From JAJCYK01 sp965212195 (GTDB lineage Bacteria; Bacteroidota; Bacteroidia; Cytophagales; Cyclobacteriaceae), in contig CBDBUW010000010.1 of NCBI GenBank assembly GCA_965212195.1, forward strand, positions 620,001-684,000: a stretch of 64,000 nucleotides of DNA, read 5' to 3'. The first letter of the stretch is position 1, and every line of letters begins with the position of its first letter. This document shows, in pieces, positions 27,692 through 36,005 of the stretch. Below the pieces are notes generated by a model, which was not told where the DNA came from, made no database searches, and was given only the letters and a program-made list of their open reading frames with translations. The position numbers and the translations under genes were made by a program.

Positions 27692-28132
27692 TTACCGGTC
27701 CTCTAAATAATCCTTTAACACCCGGGCCATTTTAGGCCAGGCCTCTTTCACCGCTTGGTAATACCAATCCCAGTCGCCTCCCAGCTGATATCCGGATTGA
27801 CAAAGGTACAGGGAGCAGTTTCCTACACCGTGGGGGGTTGCCCTGACCAGCAACTGCATAGGGCCCAATGGCTGTTTTTCCGGATTTAGGTAAATCATCT
27901 TGTGCAGGCTCAATAGGCCTTGCGGGTCGTAGTCATGGATCAAACCCGAGGATACATATCCAAAGCCGGTAGCACTGATATTCCAAAGTAAGGTGTAGAG
28001 GCCTCCCGTTTGAGGTTCAATAAAGCTATTTTCCACCTGCCACCAATCCTTCAGCTGGGATTGTTCCATAAAAGCCCTGATCACATCAGGAGCCGGACAT
28101 TGAATGTCGATGGTGGTTTCAACTTGTCTCAT
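27692..28132 (-). CDS. SRPBCC (START-like) family protein
   Basis: A 146-residue protein with the SRPBCC/polyketide cyclase fold: an N-terminal strand-helix (METTIDIQCPAPDVIRAFM type), the DWWQVE motif, and a long C-terminal helix (WYYQAVKEAWPKMARVLKDYLED). Such proteins bind hydrophobic ligands in a deep cavity; the Trp-rich entrance fits AHSA1-like members. No catalytic residue can be named. Three heptamer-like units (GTTATGA GCTATGA GTTAAGA) lie just upstream of its start. Confidence 0.8.
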   Translation of the reverse strand: MRQVETTIDIQCPAPDVIRAFMEQSQLKDWWQVENSFIEPQTGGLYTLLWNISATGFGYVSSGLIHDYDPQGLLSLHKMIYLNPEKQPLGPMQLLVRATPHGVGNCSLYLCQSGYQLGGDWDWYYQAVKEAWPKMARVLKDYLEDR

Positions 28133-28260
28133 GGGTGTTATGAGCTATGAGTTAAGAAGATACGAATTTTAGGTCAAGAATTCCCACAGGGTGGGACTCA
28201 GACCCGTAACAACTCGGGGATTAACGGGGGCCTTGAATGGGCTCTCGAGACTTAATGGGA

Positions 28261-28815
28261 CTATACGTCGCTACCAGCCCATTGAAACAAACTCACAGTT
28301 TGACCCTCAGGGTTATTCACCGAACCTTGAGCGCTGAAACCCAGTTTTTGCAACAGTTTTTGAGATCTGCCGTTGTCCTTGGAGGTAATGGCATATAACT
28401 TAGAGCATCCCAGTTGCTCCTCCGCAAAATGCATAATTAACTGGGCGGCTTCATGTCCGTATCCCTGCCTCTCGTGCTGCGGCATCAAAGCAAAGCCTAA
28501 ATCCGGATAATCCAGATAGTCTCTTTTGAGTAATCCGCAAAGTCCAAGGGCTTCTCCCGATTCCTTCAGGGTTATCTTGTAAAGCCCAAACCCGTGGTCC
28601 TGATAACTGTTTATGATGTTGTACTTAATGTAGTGTTTAGCATCATTCAGATCCTTTACCCCTCGGTCACCAATATATTTGAGCCATGAAGGACTGTTTA
28701 ACAATTCCAAAATAAACGGTCCATCCGATACCAGGACCTGACTTAACAATAAATTTTTAGTTTCCAGAACATTCACGATTTTAGAATCTAACAAAAAGAG
28801 CTTACTTAATCCCAT
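28261..28815 (-). CDS. GNAT family N-acetyltransferase (RimJ/RimL-like)
   Basis: A 184-residue acetyltransferase. The acetyl-CoA binding region reads LGFALMPQHERQGYGHEAAQ (Q/RxxGxG/A type), preceded by LCGLLKRDYLDYPD and followed by YAITSKDNGRSQKLLQKLGF, the classic RimJ/RimL ending. It probably acetylates a protein N-terminus or small amine; the acceptor is unknown. Single gene. Confidence 0.87.
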   Translation of the reverse strand: MGLSKLFLLDSKIVNVLETKNLLLSQVLVSDGPFILELLNSPSWLKYIGDRGVKDLNDAKHYIKYNIINSYQDHGFGLYKITLKESGEALGLCGLLKRDYLDYPDLGFALMPQHERQGYGHEAAQLIMHFAEEQLGCSKLYAITSKDNGRSQKLLQKLGFSAQGSVNNPEGQTVSLFQWAGSDV

Positions 28816-29028
28816 TTTAAAATATATTCTTTATTATGACCGACCATTAATCCAGGTGCTACACGTATATCGCATTGAAAAAATATTATGTAAAGATCCA
28901 ACAACTCAATTATCTTTATGTATTCTTTATTTTTTGATTTTAGAAATAAGACCATTATCATTATCCACAAAAAATTCCTTAAACTTTAAGAGATAATTAA
29001 GGTTTACATTAAAACTACTGATCGTTGA
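28816..29028. other. AT-rich divergent spacer
   Basis: A 213-bp, strongly AT-rich gap between the divergent GNAT and peroxiredoxin-like genes. TATCTTTA around 28912-28919 is a near match to the -7 promoter element for the plus-strand gene. No operator-like dyad was recognised. Confidence 0.3.
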
Positions 29029-29694
29029 ATGAGCCAAACAGAAACAATATCCTTCCAGGACAGGCTCTCCCAAATTAAGAGGAGAATAGAAGGAAACCTT
29101 TCCCCTCGCTTTGTCAAAATAATACATGGGGCCATACGTCAACTAGAAATTTCAGGAATAGAAAATAACGTAATCAAAGTGGGGCAGACCATGCCTGAGT
29201 TTTCCTTGATGAACCAAAATGAAGAGTCTACTGACTCCTCTCAACTGCGCCAAGACGGTCCATTGGCTATTACCTTTTACCGGGGGTTCTGGTGTCCGTA
29301 TTGTAATGCTGATATGTCTCATTTGAATAAGTACGTGAAGGTCCTTGAGAAACTAGGAGCACGCTTGATCGCTATCTCACCAGAGAAGCCCGAATATTCC
29401 CGTAAAATTATTGCTATGCAAAAGTTGGACTTTAATGTTTTATTCGATGAGGGCAACCAGGTTGCAGATCAGTTCGGGCTCAGTTGGGTTTTGCCCCATG
29501 ATCTAATGGAACTCTATCGCGATAACCTGCATATCAACCTACCGCTGTATAACGGAGACGATCAGTGGAAATTACCAATACCTGCGCGCTTTCTAGTAGA
29601 TACCAAGGGCACCATTCGATACGCAGAGTCCTCTGTTGACTATACCCGGCGTCCCGATCCCGAACAAATGATATCAGTGTTGAAAAATTTATAA
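29029..29694 (+). CDS. Peroxiredoxin-like AhpC/TSA family protein
   Basis: A 221-residue thioredoxin-fold protein. Residues 49-200 form the AhpC/TSA domain with a CxxC-type active site (FWCPYCNADM, C89 and C92) in place of the usual PxxxTxxC site, so it belongs to the peroxiredoxin-like thiol-disulfide group. The helical N-terminal 45 residues are typical of this subfamily. It probably reduces peroxides or disulfides in the cytosol (no signal). It is followed 67 nt later by bestrophin. Confidence 0.85.
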   Translation: MSQTETISFQDRLSQIKRRIEGNLSPRFVKIIHGAIRQLEISGIENNVIKVGQTMPEFSLMNQNEESTDSSQLRQDGPLAITFYRGFWCPYCNADMSHLNKYVKVLEKLGARLIAISPEKPEYSRKIIAMQKLDFNVLFDEGNQVADQFGLSWVLPHDLMELYRDNLHINLPLYNGDDQWKLPIPARFLVDTKGTIRYAESSVDYTRRPDPEQMISVLKNL

Positions 29695-29761
29695 CTGGGA
29701 TTTATATTCGCTTAAATTGCAAAATGTATAGGAAAACCCACACAACAAAACCTACTATAAT

Positions 29762-30823
29762 ATGCTGACCAAATCCAGATATTCCGCAAAGGACATGCTG
29801 CTTTGGACCCGCTGGGAAATCATCACCTTTGTAGCTGCAACATTAGTGGTGGCGGTATTATACGATGTTTTTGGTTTTACCTTTTTAAACGTTCCCTGGA
29901 CCCCAGTAGCTTTAATTGGAACCGCAGTAGCTTTCATGATTGGATTCCAAAATAATTCGGCGTATGGGCGAATTTGGGAAGCTCGTAAAATCTGGGGCGG
30001 TATCGTGAACAGTTCCCGTAGTTGGGGAATGAAGACAGCAGATATGGTAAGTAACGAACATGCTTCTACGCCATTGCCGGAGGAGGAATTAAAGGCCATC
30101 AGAAAAACGCTTGTATACCGACATATTGCCTGGTTAACTGCCTTACGCCACGCCATGAGACAAGCACGCAAGTGGGAAGAGTTTGAAAAAGCCCACACCA
30201 ATAGAGAATGGTCCCGTATCGTGCATATACCTGAAAGAGTATTCTCTTTGGAGGACGATCTATTTCATTATTTATCTCCAGAAGAATGGGAATATGTGCT
30301 TAGTAAAAATAATAAAGCGGCTGCGTTGCTGTACCTACAATCCCGTCATTTAAAAAATTTGAAGGAACAGGGCCTTCTATGGGAGTTTTCATTCTTGGAG
30401 CTGGAAAATTTGCTGGAAGAACTATTCACTTTACAGGGAAAATCTGAAAGGATAAAGAATTTTCCTTATCCACGTCAGTATGCCACCCTTTCTTTTTCAT
30501 TTGTGCGTATATTTCTGGTATTACTGCCATTCGGCATAGTACCTGAGTTTGCCAAAATCGGCGAACGACTGATAGAAACTTTTCCCATAATTGGAGGTAA
30601 TTTCATTTGGCTTGCGGTTCCTTTTTGTGCTGCAGTTTCATGGGTGTTTCATACCATGGAAAGAATCGGTCGGGTGGGTGAAAACCCCTTTGAAGGGTCG
30701 GCCAATGACGTTCCAATCAGCACTATATCAAGAGGTATAGAAATAGACCTTAGACAACTTTTGGATGAGGATCACAACAGCATTCCCAAACAATTTCCCG
30801 AAGAATATCATGTTCAAATGTAA
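29762..30823 (+). CDS. Bestrophin family anion channel
   Basis: A 353-residue bestrophin (UPF0187/YneE-type) protein with four membrane helices: two in the first 65 residues, two at about 235-310. The pore helix region GFQNNSAYGRIWEARKIWGG and the PFEGSANDVPIS segment near the C-terminus are family hallmarks. Bacterial bestrophins form pentameric channels for anions or cations, and some relatives conduct bicarbonate. The carbonic anhydrase gene follows after 18 nt, which suggests a link to HCO3- movement. Confidence 0.9.
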   Translation: MLTKSRYSAKDMLLWTRWEIITFVAATLVVAVLYDVFGFTFLNVPWTPVALIGTAVAFMIGFQNNSAYGRIWEARKIWGGIVNSSRSWGMKTADMVSNEHASTPLPEEELKAIRKTLVYRHIAWLTALRHAMRQARKWEEFEKAHTNREWSRIVHIPERVFSLEDDLFHYLSPEEWEYVLSKNNKAAALLYLQSRHLKNLKEQGLLWEFSFLELENLLEELFTLQGKSERIKNFPYPRQYATLSFSFVRIFLVLLPFGIVPEFAKIGERLIETFPIIGGNFIWLAVPFCAAVSWVFHTMERIGRVGENPFEGSANDVPISTISRGIEIDLRQLLDEDHNSIPKQFPEEYHVQM

Positions 30824-30841
30824 TTTTAAATCTCTATTATA

Positions 30842-31408
30842 ATGACTAAAGAAGACATCCTCAACAGACTTAAAGACGGCAACCGCCGATTCATAAATAA
30901 CCAGCTTGAACATGGCCTCCAAGATGGAAGCCGTCGCGGGGAGCTCACTGGTGGCCAATCACCCTATGCAATCATATTGAGCTGCGCAGACAGCCGGGTA
31001 GTACCGGAACTGGCATTCGACACCGGGCTAGGCGAAATATTTGTAATCCGAGTAGCAGGTAATGTGGCCAATAGTTCCTCCATTGCCAGCATTGAATATG
31101 CCGTGGCACACCTGGGGACGGAGATCATCGTAGTGATGGGACATGAAAGTTGCGGTGCAGTGTCGGCAGCCCTGGGTGGAGGAGACAATGGATATAATCT
31201 CAATCACCTACTTTCGCACATAACCCCGGCTATAGCCGCTTGTGGTGAGGGCGCCTCTATGGAGTCAGTTGTGAAAAAAAATGCGCAACTCAATGCTGAG
31301 GAATTGAAAAACAGATCGGCAATCATTGGGGAGGCCGTGGCCTCTGGAAAAGTGCAGCTGGTCCCGGCCTACTACAGCCTAAGTACCGGTGAGGTAGAAT
31401 TTTTTTAA
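30842..31408 (+). CDS. Beta-class carbonic anhydrase
   Basis: A 188-residue enzyme interconverting CO2 and HCO3-. All zinc ligands and the catalytic dyad are present: C48 and D50-x-R52 in SCADSRVVPE, H101 and C104 in GHESCGAV. It is shorter than the roughly 210-220 residues of many members but complete, ending in the conserved ...YYSLSTGEVEFF. There is no signal peptide, so it is cytosolic. It is probably cotranscribed with bestrophin. Confidence 0.93.
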   Translation: MTKEDILNRLKDGNRRFINNQLEHGLQDGSRRGELTGGQSPYAIILSCADSRVVPELAFDTGLGEIFVIRVAGNVANSSSIASIEYAVAHLGTEIIVVMGHESCGAVSAALGGGDNGYNLNHLLSHITPAIAACGEGASMESVVKKNAQLNAEELKNRSAIIGEAVASGKVQLVPAYYSLSTGEVEFF

Positions 31409-31530
31409 TCGCCATCCGCAGTCAGCTAAGGTTAAGATATCGTTAGTAAGTAACGTCTCCCTTAAAGGATGGACGGAGTCAGTTGTGATAGTGATTTCAA
31501 TTCTGGATATTAGCAGGAAACACCTTCATT

Positions 31531-33111
31531 ATGACTACTAAAATCGCTCCACTATCAATTCTATTGATGGCTTTCATGCTGTTGACCTTGACCAGGTGTG
31601 CAAGATCGGTAGAAGAGCCGGAACAGCCTTTTAATATCTTGTTCATTGCCGTGGATGATCTTAACGATTGGGTGGGGTTTATGGAAGGTCATTCCGGGAT
31701 GAAGATCCACACCCCAAACCTGGACCGATTTGCGGGCAACTCCATGGTCTTCACCAACGCCCATACACCGGCACCAGCCTGCGCCCCCACTCGCGCAGCC
31801 ATTTTAACTGGTGTACATCATACCCGGTCAGGAGCTGAGAACGTGCATTGGGGCGACGGTCCTAAATGGCGGGAATTTGAAGCGCTTAACACGGTAGAGA
31901 CCTTAGAGCAATTCTTTAAGCATCGCGGCTATAAGACGCTGGGTGCGGGGAAAATCTATCACAGTCAAGCGCCACCCTGGACACCAACCAGTCAAATCGA
32001 ACCGGCCAACTGGGATTTCTACTACCCCAGTTCTTATATTTCTCACCCCTACCAAATCCGGGCGCCCAAGGAGATCATTTATCCTGAGGAAGTAGACAAT
32101 GAAACCAGGCCCGGAGGTGAAGGATGGTGGACCTGGGGCCCAGTACCTGTTCCCGATGAGAAAATGGCAGACTTCCATGTGGTCGACTGGGCTCGCTATC
32201 AGCTCAGCCTTGAACATGATAAACCTTTCTTTTTGGCAACCGGAACCTGGAAGCCTCATGATCCCTGGGAGGTGCCACAAAAGTACTTCGACTTGTACCC
32301 CTTGGAAAGTATTGTGTTGCCTGAAGTAAAAGAGAATGACCTGGAAGATGCCTTCGACCACGGACGACGGTGGATCCAAAAATGGGTCAATGACAACCAG
32401 CAATGGGAAAAGGTAATCCAATCCTATGCTGCTTCCATTACTTTTGCCGATGCCATGCTGGGGCGGCTTTTAGAGGCTTTTGAAAACTCTCCATACGCCC
32501 AAAATACCATAGTAATGTTATGGTCGGACCATGGGATGCATATGGGTGAAAAAGAGAATATTGAAAAATTTACCTTGTGGGAAAAATCCACCCGTGTTCC
32601 TTTGGTTATATCTGTACCTGAATTAACCCAGCCGGGCAGCCGCTGTGCACAACCGGTGAGTTTGATGGATCTGTACCCGACCCTGGTGGAGCTAACGGGG
32701 TTCACCCCACCAGATCATCTTGATGGGCGTAGTTTGGTACCACAAATTAAAGACCCTACCACAAAAACCGATCCGGTGGTAAGCAGTTACATGTTTACCT
32801 GGACCGAAAAACCCGTGGTAGGACATGCCGTGAGAAGCCTTGATCATCGCTATATCTTTTATCCTGAGATCAACCTTGAGGAACTTTACGACCATCGTAC
32901 TGATCCGGAAGAATATAACAACATTGCCTACTTAGAGAAAAATCAGTCCATTATTGAAACGCATCGCAAAGTGTTGCTGGAAATGTTGCCCGACCTGCAG
33001 TGGAGCACCGCCCCACCAAACGGCTACACTATTGATGAATTGGGAAATATCAAAAAAGACGGGTTTAAACCACTAGTAGAAGTTATCTATAGCACACATC
33101 GGGGAGATTGA
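31531..33111 (+). CDS. Formylglycine-dependent sulfatase (S1 family), lipoprotein
   Basis: A 526-residue sulfatase with a lipoprotein-like signal (LLTLTRC, Cys23). The sulfatase signature is C84-A-P-T-R88, the Cys to be converted to formylglycine; calcium ligands D42-D43 and the WSDHGMHMGEKE segment are present. The layout resembles iduronate-2-sulfatase-like S1 members (subfamily S1_7-like). It would cut sulfate esters from a polysaccharide or glycan at the cell surface. No other polysaccharide-degrading gene, SusC/SusD pair or maturase lies nearby, so the substrate is unknown. Confidence 0.9.
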   Translation: MTTKIAPLSILLMAFMLLTLTRCARSVEEPEQPFNILFIAVDDLNDWVGFMEGHSGMKIHTPNLDRFAGNSMVFTNAHTPAPACAPTRAAILTGVHHTRSGAENVHWGDGPKWREFEALNTVETLEQFFKHRGYKTLGAGKIYHSQAPPWTPTSQIEPANWDFYYPSSYISHPYQIRAPKEIIYPEEVDNETRPGGEGWWTWGPVPVPDEKMADFHVVDWARYQLSLEHDKPFFLATGTWKPHDPWEVPQKYFDLYPLESIVLPEVKENDLEDAFDHGRRWIQKWVNDNQQWEKVIQSYAASITFADAMLGRLLEAFENSPYAQNTIVMLWSDHGMHMGEKENIEKFTLWEKSTRVPLVISVPELTQPGSRCAQPVSLMDLYPTLVELTGFTPPDHLDGRSLVPQIKDPTTKTDPVVSSYMFTWTEKPVVGHAVRSLDHRYIFYPEINLEELYDHRTDPEEYNNIAYLEKNQSIIETHRKVLLEMLPDLQWSTAPPNGYTIDELGNIKKDGFKPLVEVIYSTHRGD

Positions 33112-33164
33112 TGAAAATCCCGATGATCCTAAACAGAATCTACCTGGGTATATATCATGGCTTT

Positions 33165-33746
33165 TTACTCTGCTGGACGGTTTGAAAGAAATTCATCCGT
33201 AAAGTGCTTCTTACTTTTGGGCCGGGAGAATTTGGACTGATTGTACTGTTCGGATTGTCCCTTGGGTATCGACAAACTTTGCCATTGATCTCCCTTTATT
33301 ATTTTACCCAACAAAATGATTTGCCCAACATGGTAGCTATAGTGGGCCAACTGGCGATTGATTGCTTCCATTACACTGTGGCCCTGGTTTCGGATATAGA
33401 TCGTGGTATCAAAGTTATCTTCATTAACGGTTTCCAGAGCCTGGAACAAGCAATCCCAACCCTGCTCCCAGCGGGCCAATAGTTGCGCTTTGTTTTTGAT
33501 CACCGACTCAAACTCCATGTCCCGGTTTCTCCATTCCTTTTCACCGTCGGCAGTCAGAAAATCGGTCCACCGCGATAGCATATTACCCACCATATGATTC
33601 GCGACAATGGCAATGGAGTTACTCTCTTCACCGGGTTGCCACAATATCTCTTCCTCACTAAGTTGAACAAAAGTGCGATCCCCTAACAGCTTGTAATATT
33701 GGAATTGCTTTAGGGTAGATTCTAGAAATTCAGCAATCATGGCCAT
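33165..33746 (-). CDS. DinB-superfamily protein (DUF1572 type)
   Basis: A 193-residue helical-bundle protein. His residues in AIVANHMVGN and LAHYSYHVGQ form the metal triad of the DinB fold, and the layout (SRWTDFLT, WDCLFQALE, GQIILLGKI) matches the DUF1572 branch. The function is unknown; thiol transferase or detoxification roles are known in relatives. The start overlaps the diacylglycerol kinase gene by 10 nt; a Met two codons in is an alternative. The C-terminal 35 residues are basic and probably disordered. Confidence 0.84.
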   Translation of the reverse strand: MAMIAEFLESTLKQFQYYKLLGDRTFVQLSEEEILWQPGEESNSIAIVANHMVGNMLSRWTDFLTADGEKEWRNRDMEFESVIKNKAQLLARWEQGWDCLFQALETVNEDNFDTTIYIRNQGHSVMEAINRQLAHYSYHVGQIILLGKIIKGDQWQSLSIPKGQSEQYNQSKFSRPKSKKHFTDEFLSNRPAE

Positions 33747-34099
33747 AAATATTTGTAAAACACCAGTACTCCCACAACCAGAGCGGCCATGGCGCTAACC
33801 AGTACCGCAGCCGCCGAAAGATCCTTGGCCTTTTTGATCAATGGATGTGGATCTTTACTGACCGCGTCACCAAGGCTCTCTACGGCAGTATTTATCAATT
33901 CAAATGAAAAAACCAAACCCATGGCAAGGCAGACCATTAACCAATCATAACTGGCAAGGCCCACATAGAACCCCGTAAAAATTACTATAACCATGGCCAA
34001 TAGGTGAATGCGGCCGTGGGGTTCTTCTTTTATCAGGATTAACAGACCATTAAAGGCGTGGGAAAAGCTGCGAATTCTTTGATTTAAATAAGATTTCAT
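33737..34099 (-). CDS. dgkA: Diacylglycerol/undecaprenol kinase family protein
   Basis: A 120-residue, three-helix membrane kinase. The active-site segment FELINTAVESLGD and the following KDPHPLIKKAKDLSAAAV helix are diagnostic of DgkA/UndK. It phosphorylates diacylglycerol or undecaprenol, recycling lipid carriers. The length is normal. It lies 4 nt after the aldo/keto reductase gene. Confidence 0.9.
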   Translation of the reverse strand: MKSYLNQRIRSFSHAFNGLLILIKEEPHGRIHLLAMVIVIFTGFYVGLASYDWLMVCLAMGLVFSFELINTAVESLGDAVSKDPHPLIKKAKDLSAAAVLVSAMAALVVGVLVFYKYLWP

Positions 34100-34103
34100 A
34101 TGA

Positions 34104-35090
34104 TTACCACAAATGGTGTACCGACTCTTTTATTTGGTTTTCATACACCCGGTTCATCGCGTCGATTTGAGAAGGTGTTAGGGCCGGCAAATCATAAACT
34201 GATAAATTGGAAGCCACCTGCTTTACCCGAGAGGCGCCGGGAATGATGCAGCTCACTTCAGGAAATTGCAGGATCCATTGAAGGGCCCTTGGAGCCAAAT
34301 TATCCTCACCGGGAAACAAATTCTTTAATTCATCAACTGCCTGCAAACCCCGCTGGTATTCAACTCCGGAAAAAGTTTCTCCCTTGTCGAAAGCCTGACC
34401 CTCCCTATTAAAGTTTCGATGGTCCCCACTTTCAAAAACGGTCTGGGAGTGGTATAAACCACTTAATAGACCGCTGGCCAAAGGAACTCTTACAATAATA
34501 CCTACATTCCTTACTTGTGCTTCCTTAAAAAACCGTTCTGAAGGTTTCTGCCGGAACAGATTAAATATGATCTGGACGGTGGTTACATTGGGATGTTCAA
34601 GGGCCATTAGCGCCTCCTCCACGGTTTCCACACTGACGCCCAGGTTTAGTATCTTTCCCTGTTCTTTTAAACGATCAAAAAAGCCAAATAGCTCCGGTCT
34701 ATGGTACACTTCCCTGGGGGGACAATGCAGCTGAATCAAATCCAACGTTTCCAAATTCATTCGGCTCAGGCTGTCTTCGACGTATTTCTGCAAAACTTGC
34801 GGTTGATACCCTTCGCTTATATGGGGATTGATCTGGCGGCCACATTTTGTAGCTACATAAACGCGCTCGGTTCTGGATCTGACTGCCTTGCCTACGGCCT
34901 CTTCGCTTAACCCTTGCTCGTAAACATCTGCGGTATCGATGAAATTTACTCCTGAATCCATGGCTTTGTCCAGAATGGACCGGGCACTCTCAAAATCAAA
35001 TTCACTGCCCCACTTACCCCCTACTTGCCAGGTCCCTAAAGAAATTTCCGAAACCTCAAACCCTGTTTTACCCAATTGACGATATTTCAT
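34104..35090 (-). CDS. Aldo/keto reductase
   Basis: A 328-residue NADPH-dependent reductase with a TIM barrel. The catalytic Asp and Tyr are in FIDTADVYEQG, the Lys in VATKCG, and the fourth position in LIQLHCPP. The C-terminal cofactor region IIPGASRVKQVASNL is complete. The family reduces aldehydes and ketones; the substrate is unknown. It is part of a minus-strand run of short gaps (metallophosphoesterase, this gene, dgkA, DUF1572). Confidence 0.9.
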   Translation of the reverse strand: MKYRQLGKTGFEVSEISLGTWQVGGKWGSEFDFESARSILDKAMDSGVNFIDTADVYEQGLSEEAVGKAVRSRTERVYVATKCGRQINPHISEGYQPQVLQKYVEDSLSRMNLETLDLIQLHCPPREVYHRPELFGFFDRLKEQGKILNLGVSVETVEEALMALEHPNVTTVQIIFNLFRQKPSERFFKEAQVRNVGIIVRVPLASGLLSGLYHSQTVFESGDHRNFNREGQAFDKGETFSGVEYQRGLQAVDELKNLFPGEDNLAPRALQWILQFPEVSCIIPGASRVKQVASNLSVYDLPALTPSQIDAMNRVYENQIKESVHHLW

Positions 35091-36005
35091 CTACTTTATG
35101 CTATAGGTTTTAGTAGCCACTCTTTTATATCCGTTGATGGTGATACTTTTTGCATTCACCTCTACTATAGAAAAACTGTTATTGTCCAAACCGTCGAACT
35201 CCACCATGGCATGTTGGGTGTAATAATGGATCCCATTAATAAACTGGTAGTGTTCATCATGAACATGACCCTGAAAAACAGCCAGTACCTGTTCTGAGTC
35301 TTCCAGGATTTGTCGTACCTGCTCACTTTGTTGAACATGAAACCGGTACTTTTCCCTTTGGTAGGCAAACAGCGGATGGTGGATAAATACCACAATGGGC
35401 CCGGAAGCAGCTTTCAGATCGTTCTTTAACCATTGAAGTTGAACATCAGGTATATTGGGATCCTGCCAATCTGCCCCTTCCTTGTAAAACTGATCCCTGC
35501 CATCCGCATGATAGTTGGCATCCAGTACTACAAAATGAAAACCGTTGCTGTGGTAGGAATAATAGCTGCGATCCCCTGATATGCCGGAGTTCACGATGTT
35601 ATCCAGGAATTGTTCTTTAGTGATACTGTCCACATCGTGGTTGCCCACGCAATGATAGCGCGGCCCCTGAAAGCGGGCATAGATGCCTTCCAGAAGCTTT
35701 AAATATTGCAAGGTGTCCTGAGGTCTTTTACGGGGGTCCTCATCTTTGAAGTCTCCTAAATGGACCACAAAATTCACCTTTTCCCGATTCATCACATCAA
35801 CAAACTCTTGCATTCTTTGTGGGGCCTGACGATAGAAGCGATTGTTGAGAGGATCCCGATTAGCATAATGGGAATCGGTGACCACACCAAATCTTATTCT
35901 TGGTGATGCAGCTTTGGTGGTGAGAGACCATAGTCCTAAGCCTGCAGAAGACAGCACGGCTTTATGCATAAATTCTCGACGAGTTATGGACCAGGATTCA
36001 CTCAC
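35091..36005 (-). CDS. Exported calcineurin-like metallophosphoesterase
   Basis: A 304-residue phosphoesterase with a twin-arginine-type signal (TRREFMHKAVLSSAGLG). All metal motifs are intact: DSHY, GDFKDED, GNHDVD, FIHHPLF and GHVHDEHY, in contrast to the degenerate copy at 15374-19105. It probably cuts a phosphodiester or phosphomonoester in the periplasm. Its start overlaps the preceding PQQ dehydrogenase gene by 4 nt, so the two are coupled. It resembles family members annotated as alkaline-phosphatase-like. Confidence 0.88.
   Translation of the reverse strand: MSESWSITRREFMHKAVLSSAGLGLWSLTTKAASPRIRFGVVTDSHYANRDPLNNRFYRQAPQRMQEFVDVMNREKVNFVVHLGDFKDEDPRKRPQDTLQYLKLLEGIYARFQGPRYHCVGNHDVDSITKEQFLDNIVNSGISGDRSYYSYHSNGFHFVVLDANYHADGRDQFYKEGADWQDPNIPDVQLQWLKNDLKAASGPIVVFIHHPLFAYQREKYRFHVQQSEQVRQILEDSEQVLAVFQGHVHDEHYQFINGIHYYTQHAMVEFDGLDNNSFSIVEVNAKSITINGYKRVATKTYSIK

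Noticed and set aside
33098..33125. Inverted repeat CATCGGG/CCCGATG over the sulfatase stop as a terminator.
   Set aside because: It has a 7-bp stem but no T-run on the 3' side, and lies over the stop codon.
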